A stretch of 64,000 nucleotides of DNA from Methylocella sp. (GCA_037200525.1 JBBCGG010000001.1:3278501-3342500); one strand, 5' to 3'. Counted from the stretch's first letter, positions 20,666 through 31,467 are shown. Numbers and translations are program-made. The notes: generated from the sequence alone by a model not told the origin.

Positions 20666-23282
20666 TCACGATCCTTTGCGGAACGATAATGATCTTCTTC
20701 ACCGGGCGCCCTTCGAGCGCGCGCTGGACCGTATCGAGCGCCAGCGCAGCCGCCTCGATCGTGGCGGCGTCCGCGGAGCGCTCGATCACGAGGTCGGCCC
20801 GCTTGCGGCCGTTGACCTGCACCGGCAATTCCATTGTGTCTTCGACGATGAGAGCTTTGTCGGCCACAGGCCACGGCGCGTCCGCGATCAGATCCTTGTG
20901 GCCGAGTCGCGCCCAGCATTCTTCCGCTAGATGCGGCATCATCGGCGCGAAAAGCGGAACGAGAATTTCGGCCGCCTCGCGGAAAGCGTAGCGAAGATCC
21001 GGCTCGACATTTTCGTTTTCGATCGCGCCCACCGCTGCGGATAATTTATTGGCGAGATCATGCACCTGCGCGATGGCGCGGTTGAAGCGCAGCCGCTCGA
21101 TGTCTTCCTCGACCTTGAGCAGACTGAAGTGGACCGCCTTCCGAATAGCGGCGGCGGCAGGCGAAAACGCGGTGGGGGCCGGCGCGTCGCGCTCAGCCGC
21201 AAGAGACATCAGCTCGCCGATCAGCCGCCACAAACGTTGAACGAATTTGCCGGCACCCTGAACGCCTTCCTCGGTCCAGATCACATCGCGTTCGGGCGGC
21301 GAATCCGAAAGCACGAACCATCGCGCGGTATCGGCTCCGTAGGTCGAAATGATCTCGTCGGGATCGACCGTATTGCGCTTCGATTTCGACATCTTCTCGA
21401 TTGCGCCGATCACGGCTTCCTCGCCGCTGTCGATGCGAATCGCTCGCCGGCCGTCCGCGCCAGCCACGAGCCGAACTTCCTCCGGAAACAGCCAGTCGCC
21501 CGATGTTGAGCGATAAGTCTCATGCACTACCATGCCTTGCGTGAAAAGGCCGGCGAAAGGCTCCTTCAAGGGACCGACATGGCCGGTCGTCTGCATCGCT
21601 CGCGTGAAAAACCGAGCGTAGAGCAGATGCAAGATCGCATGTTCGATGCCGCCGATATATTGGTCTACGGGCAGCCATTTCTCGACATCGCTCACAGTCG
21701 TCGGCGCGAGCTCGTTCCAGGGATCGGTGAATCGCGTAAAATACCAGGACGAATCGACGAAAGTGTCCATCGTATCCGTCTCCCGCCGCGCAGGACCGCC
21801 GCATTTGGGACAAGCCACGTGCTTCCAGGTCGGATGCCGATCGAGCGGATTGCCGGGTTCATCGAAAGTGACGTCCGCCGGCAGCGCGACTGGCAGATCA
21901 GCGGCCGGGACCGGCACGGCGCCGCACTCCGGGCAGTGAACGATCGGAATCGGACATCCCCAATAGCGCTGGCGCGAAATCCCCCAATCGCGCAGCCGAT
22001 AATTGATCTGGCGCTTGGCCTGCGGCCGATTGCCGATTGTTTGGGCTTCAAGAAGCCGCGCGACCTCCTCCTTCGCCGCCGCGATCGTCATGCCGTCGAG
22101 AAAGCGCGAATTGATGAGGAGACCATCGCCGTCATAGGCCGTGTCGGCGATGACGAAGCCTGCCGGATCGAGGCCGGGCGGGCACACCACCGGCGTATTG
22201 CCAAGGCCATAAGCGTTGGCGAAATCGAGATCGCGCTGGTCATGCGCGGGGCAGCCGAAGATCGCCCCCGTGCCATATTCCATCAACACGAAATTGGCGA
22301 CATAGACCGGCAACAGCCAATTCTCGTCAAACGGATGACGGACTTTCAAGCCGGTGTCGTAGCCTTTCTTTTCCGCGGTTTCGATAACGGCGACCGACGT
22401 GCCTCTTTGCTGGCATTCAATGATGAATGCGGCGAGCGCGGGGTCCGTCTTGGCGCAGGCCGCCGCCAAGGGATGGTCGGGCGCAATGGCCATAAACCGC
22501 GCGCCGAACAAAGTGTCCGGCCGCGTCGTATAGACTTCGAGTTCGCTCTCCCGGAGCTTTGGTGCGGGCTCAAGTTGGAACCGCACCAGCAAGCCTTCGG
22601 AGCGGCCGATCCAATTCGCCTGCATCAGGCGCACTTTGTCCGGCCAGCGCGTCAGGTCATCGAGGGAGTGCAGCAGATCCTCAGCGTAGTCGCTGATTTT
22701 CAGAAACCATTGGGTCAGTTCGCGCTGCTCGACGAGCGCGCCGGAGCGCCAGCCGCGTCCCTCGATCACCTGCTCATTGGCGAGCACGGTATGATCGACA
22801 GGGTCCCAGTTAACTTTCGACTGCTTGCGGTCGACGAGACCGGCGGCGAGAAAGTCGAGGAACATTTTCTGCTGATGTTTGTAATAGCTCGGATCGCAAG
22901 TGGCGATTTCGCGCGACCAATCGAGGGACAGGCCAATCGACTGCAGTTGGCGGCGCATGCTGGCGATATTGGCGTAAGTCCAAGCCGCGGGATGGCTATT
23001 GTTCTGCGCGGCCGCATTTTCAGCCGGCAGACCAAAGGCGTCCCAACCCATCGGATGCAAAACGTTGAACCCCCGCGCGCGCTTGAAACGCGCGATCACA
23101 TCGCCCATCGTGTAATTGCGGACATGGCCCATATGAATGCGCCCCGAGGGATAGGGGAACATCTCGAGCACGTAATATTTCGGACGCGGATCGGCGTTGG
23201 AGGTTTTAAACGTTGCGGATTCATCCCAAAGCTTGCGCCATTTGGGTTCCGCTTCGCGGGCGTTGTAGCGCTCGAAGTCCAT
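20652..23282 (-). CDS. leuS: Leucyl-tRNA synthetase
   Basis: A class I aminoacyl-tRNA synthetase of 876 residues, normal length. HMGH lies in [19 protein letters not shown] near residue 50, and KMSKS in [15 protein letters not shown] in the C-terminal half. The editing insertion ([12 protein letters not shown], then [16 protein letters not shown] with the editing Asp) and the zinc-type segment with CPECG and CPKCG pairs are intact. First gene of the leuS-lptE-holA unit; the upstream gene is divergent. Confidence 0.98.
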   Translation of the reverse strand: MDFERYNAREAEPKWRKLWDESATFKTSNADPRPKYYVLEMFPYPSGRIHMGHVRNYTMGDVIARFKRARGFNVLHPMGWDAFGLPAENAAAQNNSHPAAWTYANIASMRRQLQSIGLSLDWSREIATCDPSYYKHQQKMFLDFLAAGLVDRKQSKVNWDPVDHTVLANEQVIEGRGWRSGALVEQRELTQWFLKISDYAEDLLHSLDDLTRWPDKVRLMQANWIGRSEGLLVRFQLEPAPKLRESELEVYTTRPDTLFGARFMAIAPDHPLAAACAKTDPALAAFIIECQQRGTSVAVIETAEKKGYDTGLKVRHPFDENWLLPVYVANFVLMEYGTGAIFGCPAHDQRDLDFANAYGLGNTPVVCPPGLDPAGFVIADTAYDGDGLLINSRFLDGMTIAAAKEEVARLLEAQTIGNRPQAKRQINYRLRDWGISRQRYWGCPIPIVHCPECGAVPVPAADLPVALPADVTFDEPGNPLDRHPTWKHVACPKCGGPARRETDTMDTFVDSSWYFTRFTDPWNELAPTTVSDVEKWLPVDQYIGGIEHAILHLLYARFFTRAMQTTGHVGPLKEPFAGLFTQGMVVHETYRSTSGDWLFPEEVRLVAGADGRRAIRIDSGEEAVIGAIEKMSKSKRNTVDPDEIISTYGADTARWFVLSDSPPERDVIWTEEGVQGAGKFVQRLWRLIGELMSLAAERDAPAPTAFSPAAAAIRKAVHFSLLKVEEDIERLRFNRAIAQVHDLANKLSAAVGAIENENVEPDLRYAFREAAEILVPLFAPMMPHLAEECWARLGHKDLIADAPWPVADKALIVEDTMELPVQVNGRKRADLVIERSADAATIEAAALALDTVQRALEGRPVKKIIIVPQRIVNVVA

Positions 23283-23441
23283 GATGTTCGATTATCGATT
23301 GCGTTGAGAAAAAGTTGTCAAGTTGCGGCTACACAGCATTATTTGGCCAACTCGGTCAATCGCCTTGCCTCGGCCCCTGCTCCCGTTTCCGCGCCCAAAC
23401 ATTAGATGCGCGCTCCGAGGCCTGAATGAAAGGCAAAAGCT

Positions 23442-24137
23442 TTGCACCAAAGTGTGAAAACATCGAAAACCACCCTCGATCGGCTGAACGAGGTGCGCGA
23501 ACATATCGCACGCGCCGCTCGCGACGCCGATCGCCGGCCGCAGGACGTCGCCCTTGTCTGCGTCTCGAAAACATTCGCCGCCCCCGACATCGAACCTGTG
23601 CTCGCGGCGGGACAACGGATTTTCGGCGAAAACCGGGTTCAGGAGGCGCTCGAAAAATGGCCGCCGCTGCGGCAAAGCTATCCAGACCTTGAACTGCACC
23701 TTATCGGCCCGCTGCAATCGAACAAGACGCAGGAAGCGGTGCGGTTTTTCGACGTCATCGAGACCGTCGATCGGGAAAAAATCGCAAAGGCGCTCGCGGA
23801 AGAGATTCAGAAGACCGGACGTCACCCGCGCCTTTATGTCCAAGTCAACACAGGAGCCGAATCGCAGAAAGCGGGCATCCTGCCGACTGCGGCCGACGCC
23901 TTCATCGCCAGTTGCCGCAAGCAGCACGGCCTTGAAATCACAGGCCTGATGTGCATCCCGCCAGTTGATGAACAAGCTTCGCCGCATTTCGCGCTGCTGA
24001 ACCAGATCGCCGCCCGCAACGGGATCAGCGTTCTATCCATGGGGATGAGCGCCGATTTCGAGCTGGCGATTCAATTGGGCGCGACCCATGTCCGCGTCGG
24101 CAGCGCGATTTTCGGCAAAAGAAGAACCCTTACTTGA
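23442..24137 (+). CDS. YggS/PLPBP-family pyridoxal-phosphate homeostasis protein
   Basis: A 231-residue single-barrel PLP-binding protein. The PLP lysine is Lys43 in VCVSKTF, FGENRVQEALEKW and LHLIGPLQSNK follow, and SMGMSADFELAIQLGATHVRVGSAIFG is the phosphate-binding end. It keeps free PLP and amino-acid pools balanced rather than catalysing a known reaction. The start is a TTG with AAGG eight bases upstream; an in-frame GTG at 23454 is the alternative. Its 3' end overlaps the convergent L,D-transpeptidase gene by 8 bases. Confidence 0.93.
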   Translation: MHQSVKTSKTTLDRLNEVREHIARAARDADRRPQDVALVCVSKTFAAPDIEPVLAAGQRIFGENRVQEALEKWPPLRQSYPDLELHLIGPLQSNKTQEAVRFFDVIETVDREKIAKALAEEIQKTGRHPRLYVQVNTGAESQKAGILPTAADAFIASCRKQHGLEITGLMCIPPVDEQASPHFALLNQIAARNGISVLSMGMSADFELAIQLGATHVRVGSAIFGKRRTLT

Positions 24138-24711
24138 TCGTCAGCACCGTTTTGCTGGAAAGACGCGGGAGCAGCCGGCGCAAATCTTCATAGCGCAGGG
24201 CAACGCAGCCCTCGGTCGGGGCAAAACCCGGCTGCGCGCAATGGATAAAAATCGCGCTTCCGCGATTTTGCCGGCGAGGAGAGATATTATAATTCAGCAC
24301 AAGGACGATGTCGTAAAGGTGATCGTTCCGCCACAAATTTTCATGTGATGGCCGGAAAGGCGCCACAATCAGCCGATTATACAGCCCGCTGTGGGGGTCA
24401 TCGCACCAGCCTTGCCCGCGGCGAATTGGCCGCATCGGCAGAAAAGCGGGTCGCCTTAACGGCCTTCCCGAACGGTAAAACCCTAAGAGGATACGCCAGC
24501 TTCCGGCCGGAGTCGCATGATCGCCTTCCCTCTTATCGCGCTTGATTCCGCCCCCGCCGAGGGCGCAGCGCAAAACGAGCGAACCGGCATGCAGCCTGCC
24601 AAGGTGAAGGTTTGGTCCCGCGACGCGCGTCGCCGTGAGGGACGTCAAGTAACGCCCAAGCTCTAGTCGAGGTTGTGGGGGGTTTTTAAGGTTCTTTGCA
24701 GGATATTTCAT
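24130..24711 (-). CDS. L,D-transpeptidase (YkuD domain) family protein
   Basis: A protein of up to 193 residues with the YkuD catalytic pattern: IFIHCAQPGFAPTEGCVAL, where His and the later Cys (in GCVAL) are the active residues. GREGDHATPAGSW-like sequence (KREGDHATPAGSWRI) and a Trp-Cys-Asp-Asp segment match the family branch often annotated as L,D-transpeptidase catalytic domain protein. No clear signal peptide is seen with the longest start, so the true start may be a GTG or TTG inside (TSLTATRVAGPNLHLG). It would act on peptidoglycan or a related crosslink. The convergent neighbour is the YggS gene. Confidence 0.8.
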   Translation of the reverse strand: MKYPAKNLKNPPQPRLELGRYLTSLTATRVAGPNLHLGRLHAGSLVLRCALGGGGIKRDKREGDHATPAGSWRILLGFYRSGRPLRRPAFLPMRPIRRGQGWCDDPHSGLYNRLIVAPFRPSHENLWRNDHLYDIVLVLNYNISPRRQNRGSAIFIHCAQPGFAPTEGCVALRYEDLRRLLPRLSSKTVLTIK

Positions 24712-24900
24712 AGAAGCCTATGCTTTTACTGCGCACTGAACAGCGCAAGGAAGTTTTAGCGCTCGCGAGCCGCAGGAAAGCAAATGAGGCGTTTGCGCGA
24801 AAGCTTGGTAGAGTGTGAAGACAATTTTCTCGAATCAAAATGCGCCGGTTGAATTTTCTAAGGTTGAGCGGGCCAAGACGATGCAAGATTTATCAAGGAC

Positions 24901-25593
24901 ATGTCCATGACCCAGGTTCTGAAGATCCTGATCGCCGACGATGACGCGGACCTCCGCGCCGCCTTGGCCGAACAGCTCGCGCTGCATGAAGAATTCGCGG
25001 CGGTGCACGCGGATTCTGCCGAGGGCGCGCTTAGCGCTTCGCGGCGGGAGACGCCTGACCTCGTGATCATGGACGTCGGCCTGCCCGACATGGACGGGCG
25101 CGAGGCGGTCAGGCTGATGCGCGAAGGCGGCTTCAAAAATCCGATCATCATGCTGACCGGCCATGACAGCGAATGGGACACGGTGCAAGGTCTCGACGCC
25201 GGGGCGAATGATTATGTAACCAAGCCATTCCGCTTCGCCGTCCTGTTGGCGCGCATGCGGGCGCATTTGCGTCAGCACGAAACCAACGAAGAGGCGCTGT
25301 TCCGCATTGGGCCTTATACGTTTCAGCCCGGCGCAAAACTTCTGATTGCCGAAAAAGGCGAAAAACTGCGCCTGACCGAGAAAGAAACCGCGATCCTGCG
25401 TTTCCTCTATCGAGCCGGTCAGGCCGTCGTCGTCAGGGAAGTGCTGCTGCGGGAAGTCTGGGGCTATAATTCGAACGTCACAACCCACACGCTCGAAACG
25501 CACATTTATCGGCTGCGGCAAAAGATCGAGCGCGATCCGGCCAAAGCGCAGTTGCTCATCACCGAAGCCGGCGGTTACAAGCTGATGCCTTGA
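24901..25593 (+). CDS. OmpR/PhoB-family response regulator
   Basis: A 230-residue two-domain regulator. The receiver has the acidic pair in IADDDADL, the phospho-acceptor Asp in VIMDVGLPDMDG, Thr in IIMLTGHDS and Lys in YVTKPFRF. The C-terminal winged helix has LTEKETAILRFLYRAGQ and TTHTLETHIYRLRQKIE. No histidine kinase gene is adjacent. The following gene, 33 bases on, encodes a lone cyclic-nucleotide-binding protein. Its kinase and targets are unknown. Confidence 0.93.
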   Translation: MSMTQVLKILIADDDADLRAALAEQLALHEEFAAVHADSAEGALSASRRETPDLVIMDVGLPDMDGREAVRLMREGGFKNPIIMLTGHDSEWDTVQGLDAGANDYVTKPFRFAVLLARMRAHLRQHETNEEALFRIGPYTFQPGAKLLIAEKGEKLRLTEKETAILRFLYRAGQAVVVREVLLREVWGYNSNVTTHTLETHIYRLRQKIERDPAKAQLLITEAGGYKLMP

Positions 25594-25626
25594 TCACGGC
25601 TTCCTTCAGGAGGAAGGAGCGTCGCC

Positions 25627-26109
25627 ATGGGGCTCGATGAGGATGTCGCCAAGCTTGCGCGCAACGCAACTTTCGCGGCGCTTGAACCGGATGCGCTGCG
25701 TCTTCTCGCTTTTTCGGCGGAAACCCGCATCTTACGCGCAGGCGACATTTTGTTCCGCCGCGATGAACCCTCAAACGGAGGATTTGTCGTGCTTTCGGGG
25801 TCAATTGCGCTCGATGTTTCGGACCGCGGAGCGCCGGCGGCGCGAATCCTGCGTCCCCCGGCGTTGATCGGCGAACTTGCCTTGCTGGCGCAAACCACTC
25901 GGCCAGCTACGGCGATTGCTCGCGAAGCTTCGAGCGTGTTGCGCATCTCGCGGCAGCTCTTTCGTCGCGTCCTGACCGAATTTCCAGCCAGCGCAGCGCA
26001 TCTGCGGCACTCGCTAGCGGAAAGGCTGACTCAATTCACCGGCGACCTCGACGCCGCATGGAACGGCGCGCCGGGGCCCGCGGAAAATCAGCTCCTTGAG
26101 CGCGAATGA
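25627..26109 (+). CDS. Stand-alone cyclic-nucleotide-binding domain protein
   Basis: A 160-residue cNMP-binding barrel without a DNA-binding helix. GGFVVLSGSIALDV and PPALIGELALLAQTTRPATAIA match the family, with Gly-Glu and Arg-Pro-Ala in the phosphate cassette. A helical tail ends the protein. The start has a strong AGGAGGAAGGAG ahead of it. It lies in one unit with the response regulator, so it may adjust phosphorelay output to cAMP or c-di-GMP-like ligands; this is inference. Confidence 0.85.
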   Translation: MGLDEDVAKLARNATFAALEPDALRLLAFSAETRILRAGDILFRRDEPSNGGFVVLSGSIALDVSDRGAPAARILRPPALIGELALLAQTTRPATAIAREASSVLRISRQLFRRVLTEFPASAAHLRHSLAERLTQFTGDLDAAWNGAPGPAENQLLERE

Positions 26110-26176
26110 ACTGAAGCCTCTCCTCGTCCGCCATTCGGGATGAGGATTGCTTCGCAAGCGCGCCCCGAAACCACGT

Positions 26177-26992
26177 TCAAAAGTCGAAATGGACCATCAC
26201 CGGCACGTGATCGGACGGACGGTCCCAGCCGCGGCTTTCAGTCAAGACTTGCATGCCGCCGAGGCGCGGCTTCAGGCTCTCGCTGACCCAGACGTGATCG
26301 AGACGGCGCCCCCTGTTGGATTCAGCCCAATCTCGCGCGCGATAGCTCCACCAAGTGTAAAGCTTTTCTTCCGCCGGCACATGATGGCGCATTGCGTCGA
26401 TCCAGGGGCCGGCCTGCAGCACAAGGCCAAGTTTCTCGACCTCGATCGGCGTGTGGCTGACCACCCGCAATAGCGCCTTGTGGCTCCAGACGTCGGTCTC
26501 GAGCGGCGCGATATTGAGATCGCCGACCATGATCGTGTGTTGGCCGTCGATCCGCTCAGCGTTCATCCAATCGACCATCTCGTCTAAAAACGCGAGCTTA
26601 TGGGCGAATTTCGGATTGATCAGCGGATCGGGCTCGTCACCGCCCGCCGGCACATAAAAATTATGCAGCTTGACCGGCCGCTCCCCCGAGCCGACGGGCG
26701 TCAATGTCACCGCGATATGGCGCGCGTCGCCCTTGTCGCAAAAAGCGCGGCGGTCAATTTGGGCGAAGGGCAATTTCGATGCGATCGCGACGCCGTGATA
26801 GCCTTTTTGCCCGTTGATGGCGACATGCGCGTAGCCGAGCTTATGAAATTCGGCGAGCGGAAACTCGCTGTCGCGGCATTTCGTCTCCTGCAAGCATAAG
26901 ACGTCTGGCGACTGCTCTTTGAGGAAACGCCCGACGAGATTGATGCGCAAGCGGACAGAGTTGATATTCCATGTGGCGATCGTCAGGCGCAT
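26177..26992 (-). CDS. xth: Exodeoxyribonuclease III
   Basis: A 271-residue AP endonuclease/3' exonuclease for base-excision repair. MRLTIATWNINSVRLRI at the start, CLQETKC with the metal-binding Glu, GDLNIAP with catalytic Asp-Asn, and PSDHVPVMV with the terminal Asp-His are all present. The start at 26992 gives the family N-terminus; a longer frame adds 15 unrelated residues. It is downstream of lolA, a common alphaproteobacterial order. Confidence 0.95.
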   Translation of the reverse strand: MRLTIATWNINSVRLRINLVGRFLKEQSPDVLCLQETKCRDSEFPLAEFHKLGYAHVAINGQKGYHGVAIASKLPFAQIDRRAFCDKGDARHIAVTLTPVGSGERPVKLHNFYVPAGGDEPDPLINPKFAHKLAFLDEMVDWMNAERIDGQHTIMVGDLNIAPLETDVWSHKALLRVVSHTPIEVEKLGLVLQAGPWIDAMRHHVPAEEKLYTWWSYRARDWAESNRGRRLDHVWVSESLKPRLGGMQVLTESRGWDRPSDHVPVMVHFDF

Positions 26993-27113
26993 TTCATACT
27001 CCGCCCGCGACTGACCACGCCGAAGATCACGCAGCAAGTGCGAAGCGCATACAGCCCACAGAAATATCGGATTATCGGGCTTGTCGGACAGCCAAGCGAA
27101 GCCGCTTAAGGAA

Positions 27114-27141
27114 AGGGCGCCCAGCTTGCGCCGGACGCCCT
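27114..27141 (-). terminator. Probable terminator of lolA
   Basis: On the minus strand, AGGGCGTCC and GGGCGCCCT form a 9-bp stem with one G-T wobble around a 10-base loop, followed by TTTCCTT. It lies 140 bases after the lolA stop and 122 bases before the xth start. Confidence 0.65.
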
Positions 27142-27281
27142 AGGAGCGAAACATTACCGGGAGGGGGACCGGCAAAAACTGAGTCGGACGAAACGGGGGG
27201 GAATACGCCCTGTCAGCTAATCGCTCGCATGTCTACAAAGCTAAGCACCCCTGAACCGGTTTCAAGCCGTAGAGCCGCGCC

Positions 27282-27974
27282 TCAATTATTTGTGTTCAGC
27301 ATTCTCTCTTGAGTAAGCTGGAATAAGCCGGGGTCAGGTTTCTTGGTCAGATCAATATTGAACAATGAGATCACAGTTTCGTAACCTTGCGGATCCGTAA
27401 CCTCCCATTGCTTTAACGTAAACTTTGCAGGATCGAATACGAGTTTGATCTCGGACGTGCCGCCAAACGTCGCCTTATCTTCCACCTGGATCGTCACCGC
27501 GTTAGGATCGCTTGTAACATCAACAATTTTGACGTCTTGATTGAGATCGACGTGATCCTTCAAAAGAAATTTCAGCGGCGTCTGGCTGATGAAATAAACG
27601 TCTTTGGTAGCGGTTTTGCGGTCATGCACCGCCACGGACAAGCCGTCGGCGACGATTTCCAGTGTCGCTGGTTGAGCGTATTCGAAGCGCAATTTGCCGG
27701 GCCGCTGAACGAAAATCTTGCCCTCAGAGCGCTTTCCATCCGGGCCGAGCTGCACGAAATCGCCAACCATGGTGGTCGCCGCATTGAAATATTCATTGGC
27801 CTTTTGAATGGCCACGAGAGGGTCCATCGGAACGAAAGGCTTCGGCGCGGGAACCGCGGGGACGGCGGCTGGCTTGGCCGGCTTTGGATTGGCCGGAGCG
27901 ATTTCGGCGCGAGGCGCGACCGCGCTGCAAAGAACAAGGATGAATGCGAAAATAAATGCTGTCGTGCGCGTCAT
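27282..27974 (-). CDS. lolA: LolA-like outer-membrane lipoprotein carrier protein
   Basis: A 230-residue periplasmic chaperone that ferries lipoproteins to the outer membrane. A Sec signal (residues 1-23, ending PRA) is followed by a Pro/Ala-rich linker. GKIFVQRPGKLRFEY, DGLSVAVHDRKTATKDVYFISQTPLKFLL and the C-terminal beta strands match the family. The Pro/Ala linker (about residues 25-48) is longer than in E. coli LolA. The gene lies between the MOSC gene and xth on the same strand; 28154 starts 179 bases upstream. Confidence 0.88.
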   Translation of the reverse strand: MTRTTAFIFAFILVLCSAVAPRAEIAPANPKPAKPAAVPAVPAPKPFVPMDPLVAIQKANEYFNAATTMVGDFVQLGPDGKRSEGKIFVQRPGKLRFEYAQPATLEIVADGLSVAVHDRKTATKDVYFISQTPLKFLLKDHVDLNQDVKIVDVTSDPNAVTIQVEDKATFGGTSEIKLVFDPAKFTLKQWEVTDPQGYETVISLFNIDLTKKPDPGLFQLTQERMLNTNN

Positions 27975-28153
27975 AAAATTCGCCTCGCAGATCGTGAATG
28001 TTCACGGCTAGGAACTTGATATGGCGTTAATACGACATTGGCCACGCCAAAATTTTGCGCGCGCTTCTTTTCGACCCTTATAGACGACGTAAAATCAATC
28101 GCTTAGTCCACGCTTTCGACACTTTCTTCACCGCGAGCGGGCGCTTTGTAGGC

Positions 28154-28768
28154 TCACGCTCCTTCAAGACGGCCGCTCCAGCTTTCAACTGACCGGCTGC
28201 TCACGCGCCGCGCGGCAAGTTTCCGCCACTCCGCCGCCAGCTCCGGCAGTTCGGTCAAGGCGGCAAGTTCGTCATAGGCTTTGGTTCTATGGTACAGAAG
28301 ATCGTTGATTCGCGACAGCGGCCATTCTGGATAAAGTCTATCGATAATCTCGAATCGATCGCCTTGGACGATGGCTCCTTCCTTTAGCACGCGGTAATAC
28401 CAGCCAGTACGCCCTTGCGAAACCTGCAAAATCACCTCGCCGACGCGCATTGAATCGCCGATGCAGACATCCGCCTCGGTCAGCCCGAGCATTGAGATGT
28501 TTTCGCCGAACCCTGGAGCCCGCGCGAGCGGCTCGGCAAGCTCAGGCGTCTCGGCGATCCAGGCGGCGAAGTGGTCGCGTGGATAATGATGCAGCGCCAT
28601 ATCGCGGCCGCCATGATGCTCGGGGTCGGCCTGAACATCCCCTTGAAGCCCTGTTGGCGTGATGCGCCACGGACCCGCGATGGGGCCCTTGAAAATGGAG
28701 CTCATTTTTCCATGCGGCCCGAGCGCGCGGGGCTCACCTGCAAACATAGCCTCGATCATCGGCGCCAT
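28154..28768 (-). CDS. MOSC-domain protein (YiiM-like) lacking the canonical cysteine segment
   Basis: A 204-residue MOSC protein. LQGDVQADPEHHGGRDMALHHYPRDHF (residues 41-67), FGENISMLGLTEADVCIGD (87-105) and the C-terminal helical part match YiiM. YiiM proteins normally have SQPR.PC.KL, with the cysteine that handles sulphur or the molybdenum cofactor, followed about 20 residues later by a G..GW.Y.V strand. Here Q118 runs directly into GRTGWYYRVL, so about 24 residues including that Cys are absent. The frame is intact. YiiM relatives act in 6-N-hydroxylaminopurine or Moco chemistry; activity here is doubtful. The gene sits between ftsK and lolA. Confidence 0.85.
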   Translation of the reverse strand: MAPMIEAMFAGEPRALGPHGKMSSIFKGPIAGPWRITPTGLQGDVQADPEHHGGRDMALHHYPRDHFAAWIAETPELAEPLARAPGFGENISMLGLTEADVCIGDSMRVGEVILQVSQGRTGWYYRVLKEGAIVQGDRFEIIDRLYPEWPLSRINDLLYHRTKAYDELAALTELPELAAEWRKLAARRVSSRSVESWSGRLEGA

Positions 28769-28839
28769 TAAAATTCCCTTCTGGGTTCAACAGGGCGTAG
28801 ACCAAATGCAACTCTTGAGCCACGTAAGGCATGTTAAGT

Positions 28840-31467
28840 CTACCCTTCCACGGTCGGATCAAAAGCGCCTCGATCGACGCCCCCGCCGACGAGAATTGTG
28901 CGCTTGCCCGAATGGTTCGGCGCGCCGACGACGCCTTCTTTCTCCATCCGCTCCACCAGGGACGCCGCTTTATTGTAGCCGACCGACAGCCGACGTTGAA
29001 TATAGCTTGTCGAACATTTGCGGTCTCGGAGCACAATATTGACGGCGCGATCATAGAGATCGCCGGATTCCTCGGCGTCCATGCTGCCAGCCGCCGGAGC
29101 GTCGACATCGTCGCCGCCGCCCGCGTCATCGTCTGCGGTAATCGACTCGAGATATTCCGGCTGGCCCTGGCTTTTGAGATGGGCGACCACTTTTTCGACC
29201 TCGCCATCGGCAACGAAAGGCCCATGCACGCGCGAAATGCGCCCTCCTCCCGCCATGTAGAGCATGTCGCCTTGGCCAAGCAGTTGTTCAGCGCCCTGCT
29301 CGCCTAAAATGGTGCGACTGTCGATCTTCGAGGTGACCTGAAACGAAATGCGGGTCGGAAAATTCGCCTTGATCGTGCCGGTGATGACGTCGACCGACGG
29401 CCTTTGCGTCGCCATGATAAGGTGAATGCCGGCCGCTCTCGCCATCTGGGCGAGCCGCTGGATGGCGCCCTCGATGTCTTTGCCCGCGACCATCATAAGG
29501 TCGGCCATTTCGTCGACGATGACGACAATGAACGGCAGCGGCGACAGCTCCATCGGCTCGTGTTCATATATGGCTTCGCCGGTCTCGCGATCATAGCCGG
29601 TCTGCACCGTCCGCATCAGCGTCTCGCCCTTGGCGGCGGCCTCGGTGACGCGAACGTTGAATCCCTCGATGTTGCGAACGCCGAGCTTCGACATTTTCTT
29701 GTAGCGATCCTCCATTTCGCGGACCGCCCATTTCAACGCCACGACCGCCTTTTTCGGATCGGTGACGACCGGCGTCAGCAAATGCGGGATGCCGTCATAG
29801 ACCGACAATTCAAGCATTTTCGGATCGACCATGATCATGCGGCATTCTTCCGGCCGAAGCCGATAGAGGAGCGAAAGGATCATCGTGTTTATCGCGACTG
29901 ACTTGCCTGATCCTGTCGTGCCGGCGACGAGAAGATGCGGCATGCGGGCGAGATCGACGATGATCGGCTCGCCGCCGATGGTTTTTCCGAGCGCTATGGC
30001 AAGCCTGTGCTTGCTCTTCTCAAAATCCTCCGAACCCAGCAATTCACGCAAATAGACGGTCTCGCGGCGCTGATTCGGCAATTCGATGCCGATCGCGTTG
30101 CGGCCTTGCACAACGGCGACGCGAGCGGAAATCGCCGACATCGAGCGGGCGATGTCATCGGCCAGCCCAATCACCCGAGAGGATTTAATTCCGGGCGCCG
30201 GCTCTAGCTCATAGAGAGTAACGACCGGACCCGGACGCACGTTGATGATCTCGCCTTTGACGCCGAAATCCTCGAGCACTCCCTCGAGCAGTCGCGCATT
30301 TTGCGTAAGCGCGTCCTCCGAAACTTTAGTGGTCGTCAATTTCTTCGCCTCGGCCAACATTTGCAGCGGCGGCAGAACATAGGCCTCACGACTGAGACGA
30401 TCCCGCAACGAGAGATTTGCTTCTTTTTGGGCGCGCTGTCCCGGCTTCAGCGGCGTTGGGGGCGGCGCCACGATGCGGCGAGGCGCGGACGCCTCCGCGG
30501 CGCCTGCCTGGCTCGCCTCGTTTCTCTGGGCGGCGGCGCGAGTCGCCGGCGGCGCATAGGCCGCTGCGTCAAAGCCCGGCTCAACCAGCGCCGGCTCCGG
30601 CCATTGCAGCGGCTCTACATCGAAATCGAACGGCTGATCGAGATCGCTTTGGGGGTGCGAGTCGAAGCTTGGCGCATTGGGGTGCGATGCGCTTTGCCAG
30701 GGGGCCCGGCGCGGCTCCGGCGCGCGGGCGCGCCGCTGCGCGATTTGTCGGGCCAGGGCGGCCTTGAGGCTTAATCCCGCGTGAATCAGCGCGCCAAGGA
30801 AGATCAGCGCCAGACCTGGGGCTCCGGCGTCATCGTCTTCCGCTTTTGAACTGGCGCGTCGCGTTGGCGGCTCTTCCTCGTCGTCCTCATTGAACGCGTC
30901 TGGCTGATCGCGCAGGCCGATGCTGGCCGAAAGGGATAGGATCGAACCGGCCGCCAAAATGACGCCGATGAGCAGCATTCCGACTTTAAATCCGCCGAAA
31001 ATCTTGTTCGGCGCGACGAGAATCGCATCGCCAATGAGGCCGCCGAGCCCGGTAGGTAGAGGCCAGCGTGCGGTGATCGGCAGCAGCGAGCTCAATCCGG
31101 CCGCCAGGACGCCGCCGCAAACCCACAAGATAAGCCGCGTCTTGACTCGTTCGAGCCGTCGCGCGGTGAGCAGGCGCCAGCCCCAAAAACCGAGCGGGAC
31201 CAGGAATGCAATCGAGCCAAGGCCGAACATCTGCATGATGAGGTCGGCGGCGACGGCGCCTGTTGAGCCAAGGAGATTGCGCACCGGCCCGGCAGTCGCG
31301 TGATTGAAGCTTGGGTCCTCCACTGACCATGAAAGCAAAGCCAAAGCTATCGCGATAGTTGCAGCGATAAGGCAAAGGCCAATGAGTTCAGCGCCGCGTT
31401 TCGCAGCGAAGGCGCGCAGCGATTCGGGGATATGGTCGAGCATCTTCATGCTGGTCGTCGTTCGCAT
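28840..31467 (-). CDS. ftsK: DNA translocase FtsK
   Basis: A septum-located DNA pump of about 875 residues. The N-terminal third has four or so membrane helices ([22 protein letters not shown] and later runs), then a charged Pro/Ala linker, then a RecA-like motor with Walker A GTTGSGKS and Walker [15 protein letters not shown], and a C-terminal gamma winged helix ([25 protein letters not shown]) that reads KOPS sites. The start is uncertain: GTG at 31497 or ATG at 31467 or 31449. I chose 31467. Confidence 0.95.
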   Translation of the reverse strand: MRTTTSMKMLDHIPESLRAFAAKRGAELIGLCLIAATIAIALALLSWSVEDPSFNHATAGPVRNLLGSTGAVAADLIMQMFGLGSIAFLVPLGFWGWRLLTARRLERVKTRLILWVCGGVLAAGLSSLLPITARWPLPTGLGGLIGDAILVAPNKIFGGFKVGMLLIGVILAAGSILSLSASIGLRDQPDAFNEDDEEEPPTRRASSKAEDDDAGAPGLALIFLGALIHAGLSLKAALARQIAQRRARAPEPRRAPWQSASHPNAPSFDSHPQSDLDQPFDFDVEPLQWPEPALVEPGFDAAAYAPPATRAAAQRNEASQAGAAEASAPRRIVAPPPTPLKPGQRAQKEANLSLRDRLSREAYVLPPLQMLAEAKKLTTTKVSEDALTQNARLLEGVLEDFGVKGEIINVRPGPVVTLYELEPAPGIKSSRVIGLADDIARSMSAISARVAVVQGRNAIGIELPNQRRETVYLRELLGSEDFEKSKHRLAIALGKTIGGEPIIVDLARMPHLLVAGTTGSGKSVAINTMILSLLYRLRPEECRMIMVDPKMLELSVYDGIPHLLTPVVTDPKKAVVALKWAVREMEDRYKKMSKLGVRNIEGFNVRVTEAAAKGETLMRTVQTGYDRETGEAIYEHEPMELSPLPFIVVIVDEMADLMMVAGKDIEGAIQRLAQMARAAGIHLIMATQRPSVDVITGTIKANFPTRISFQVTSKIDSRTILGEQGAEQLLGQGDMLYMAGGGRISRVHGPFVADGEVEKVVAHLKSQGQPEYLESITADDDAGGGDDVDAPAAGSMDAEESGDLYDRAVNIVLRDRKCSTSYIQRRLSVGYNKAASLVERMEKEGVVGAPNHSGKRTILVGGGVDRGAFDPTVEG

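Noticed and set aside
21522-23405. 627-codon plus-strand frame opposite leuS
   Set aside because: It lies wholly against leuS, whose motifs are all present, and its translation is Arg/Asp/Ile-rich with no family pattern. High-GC antisense frames of this size are common.
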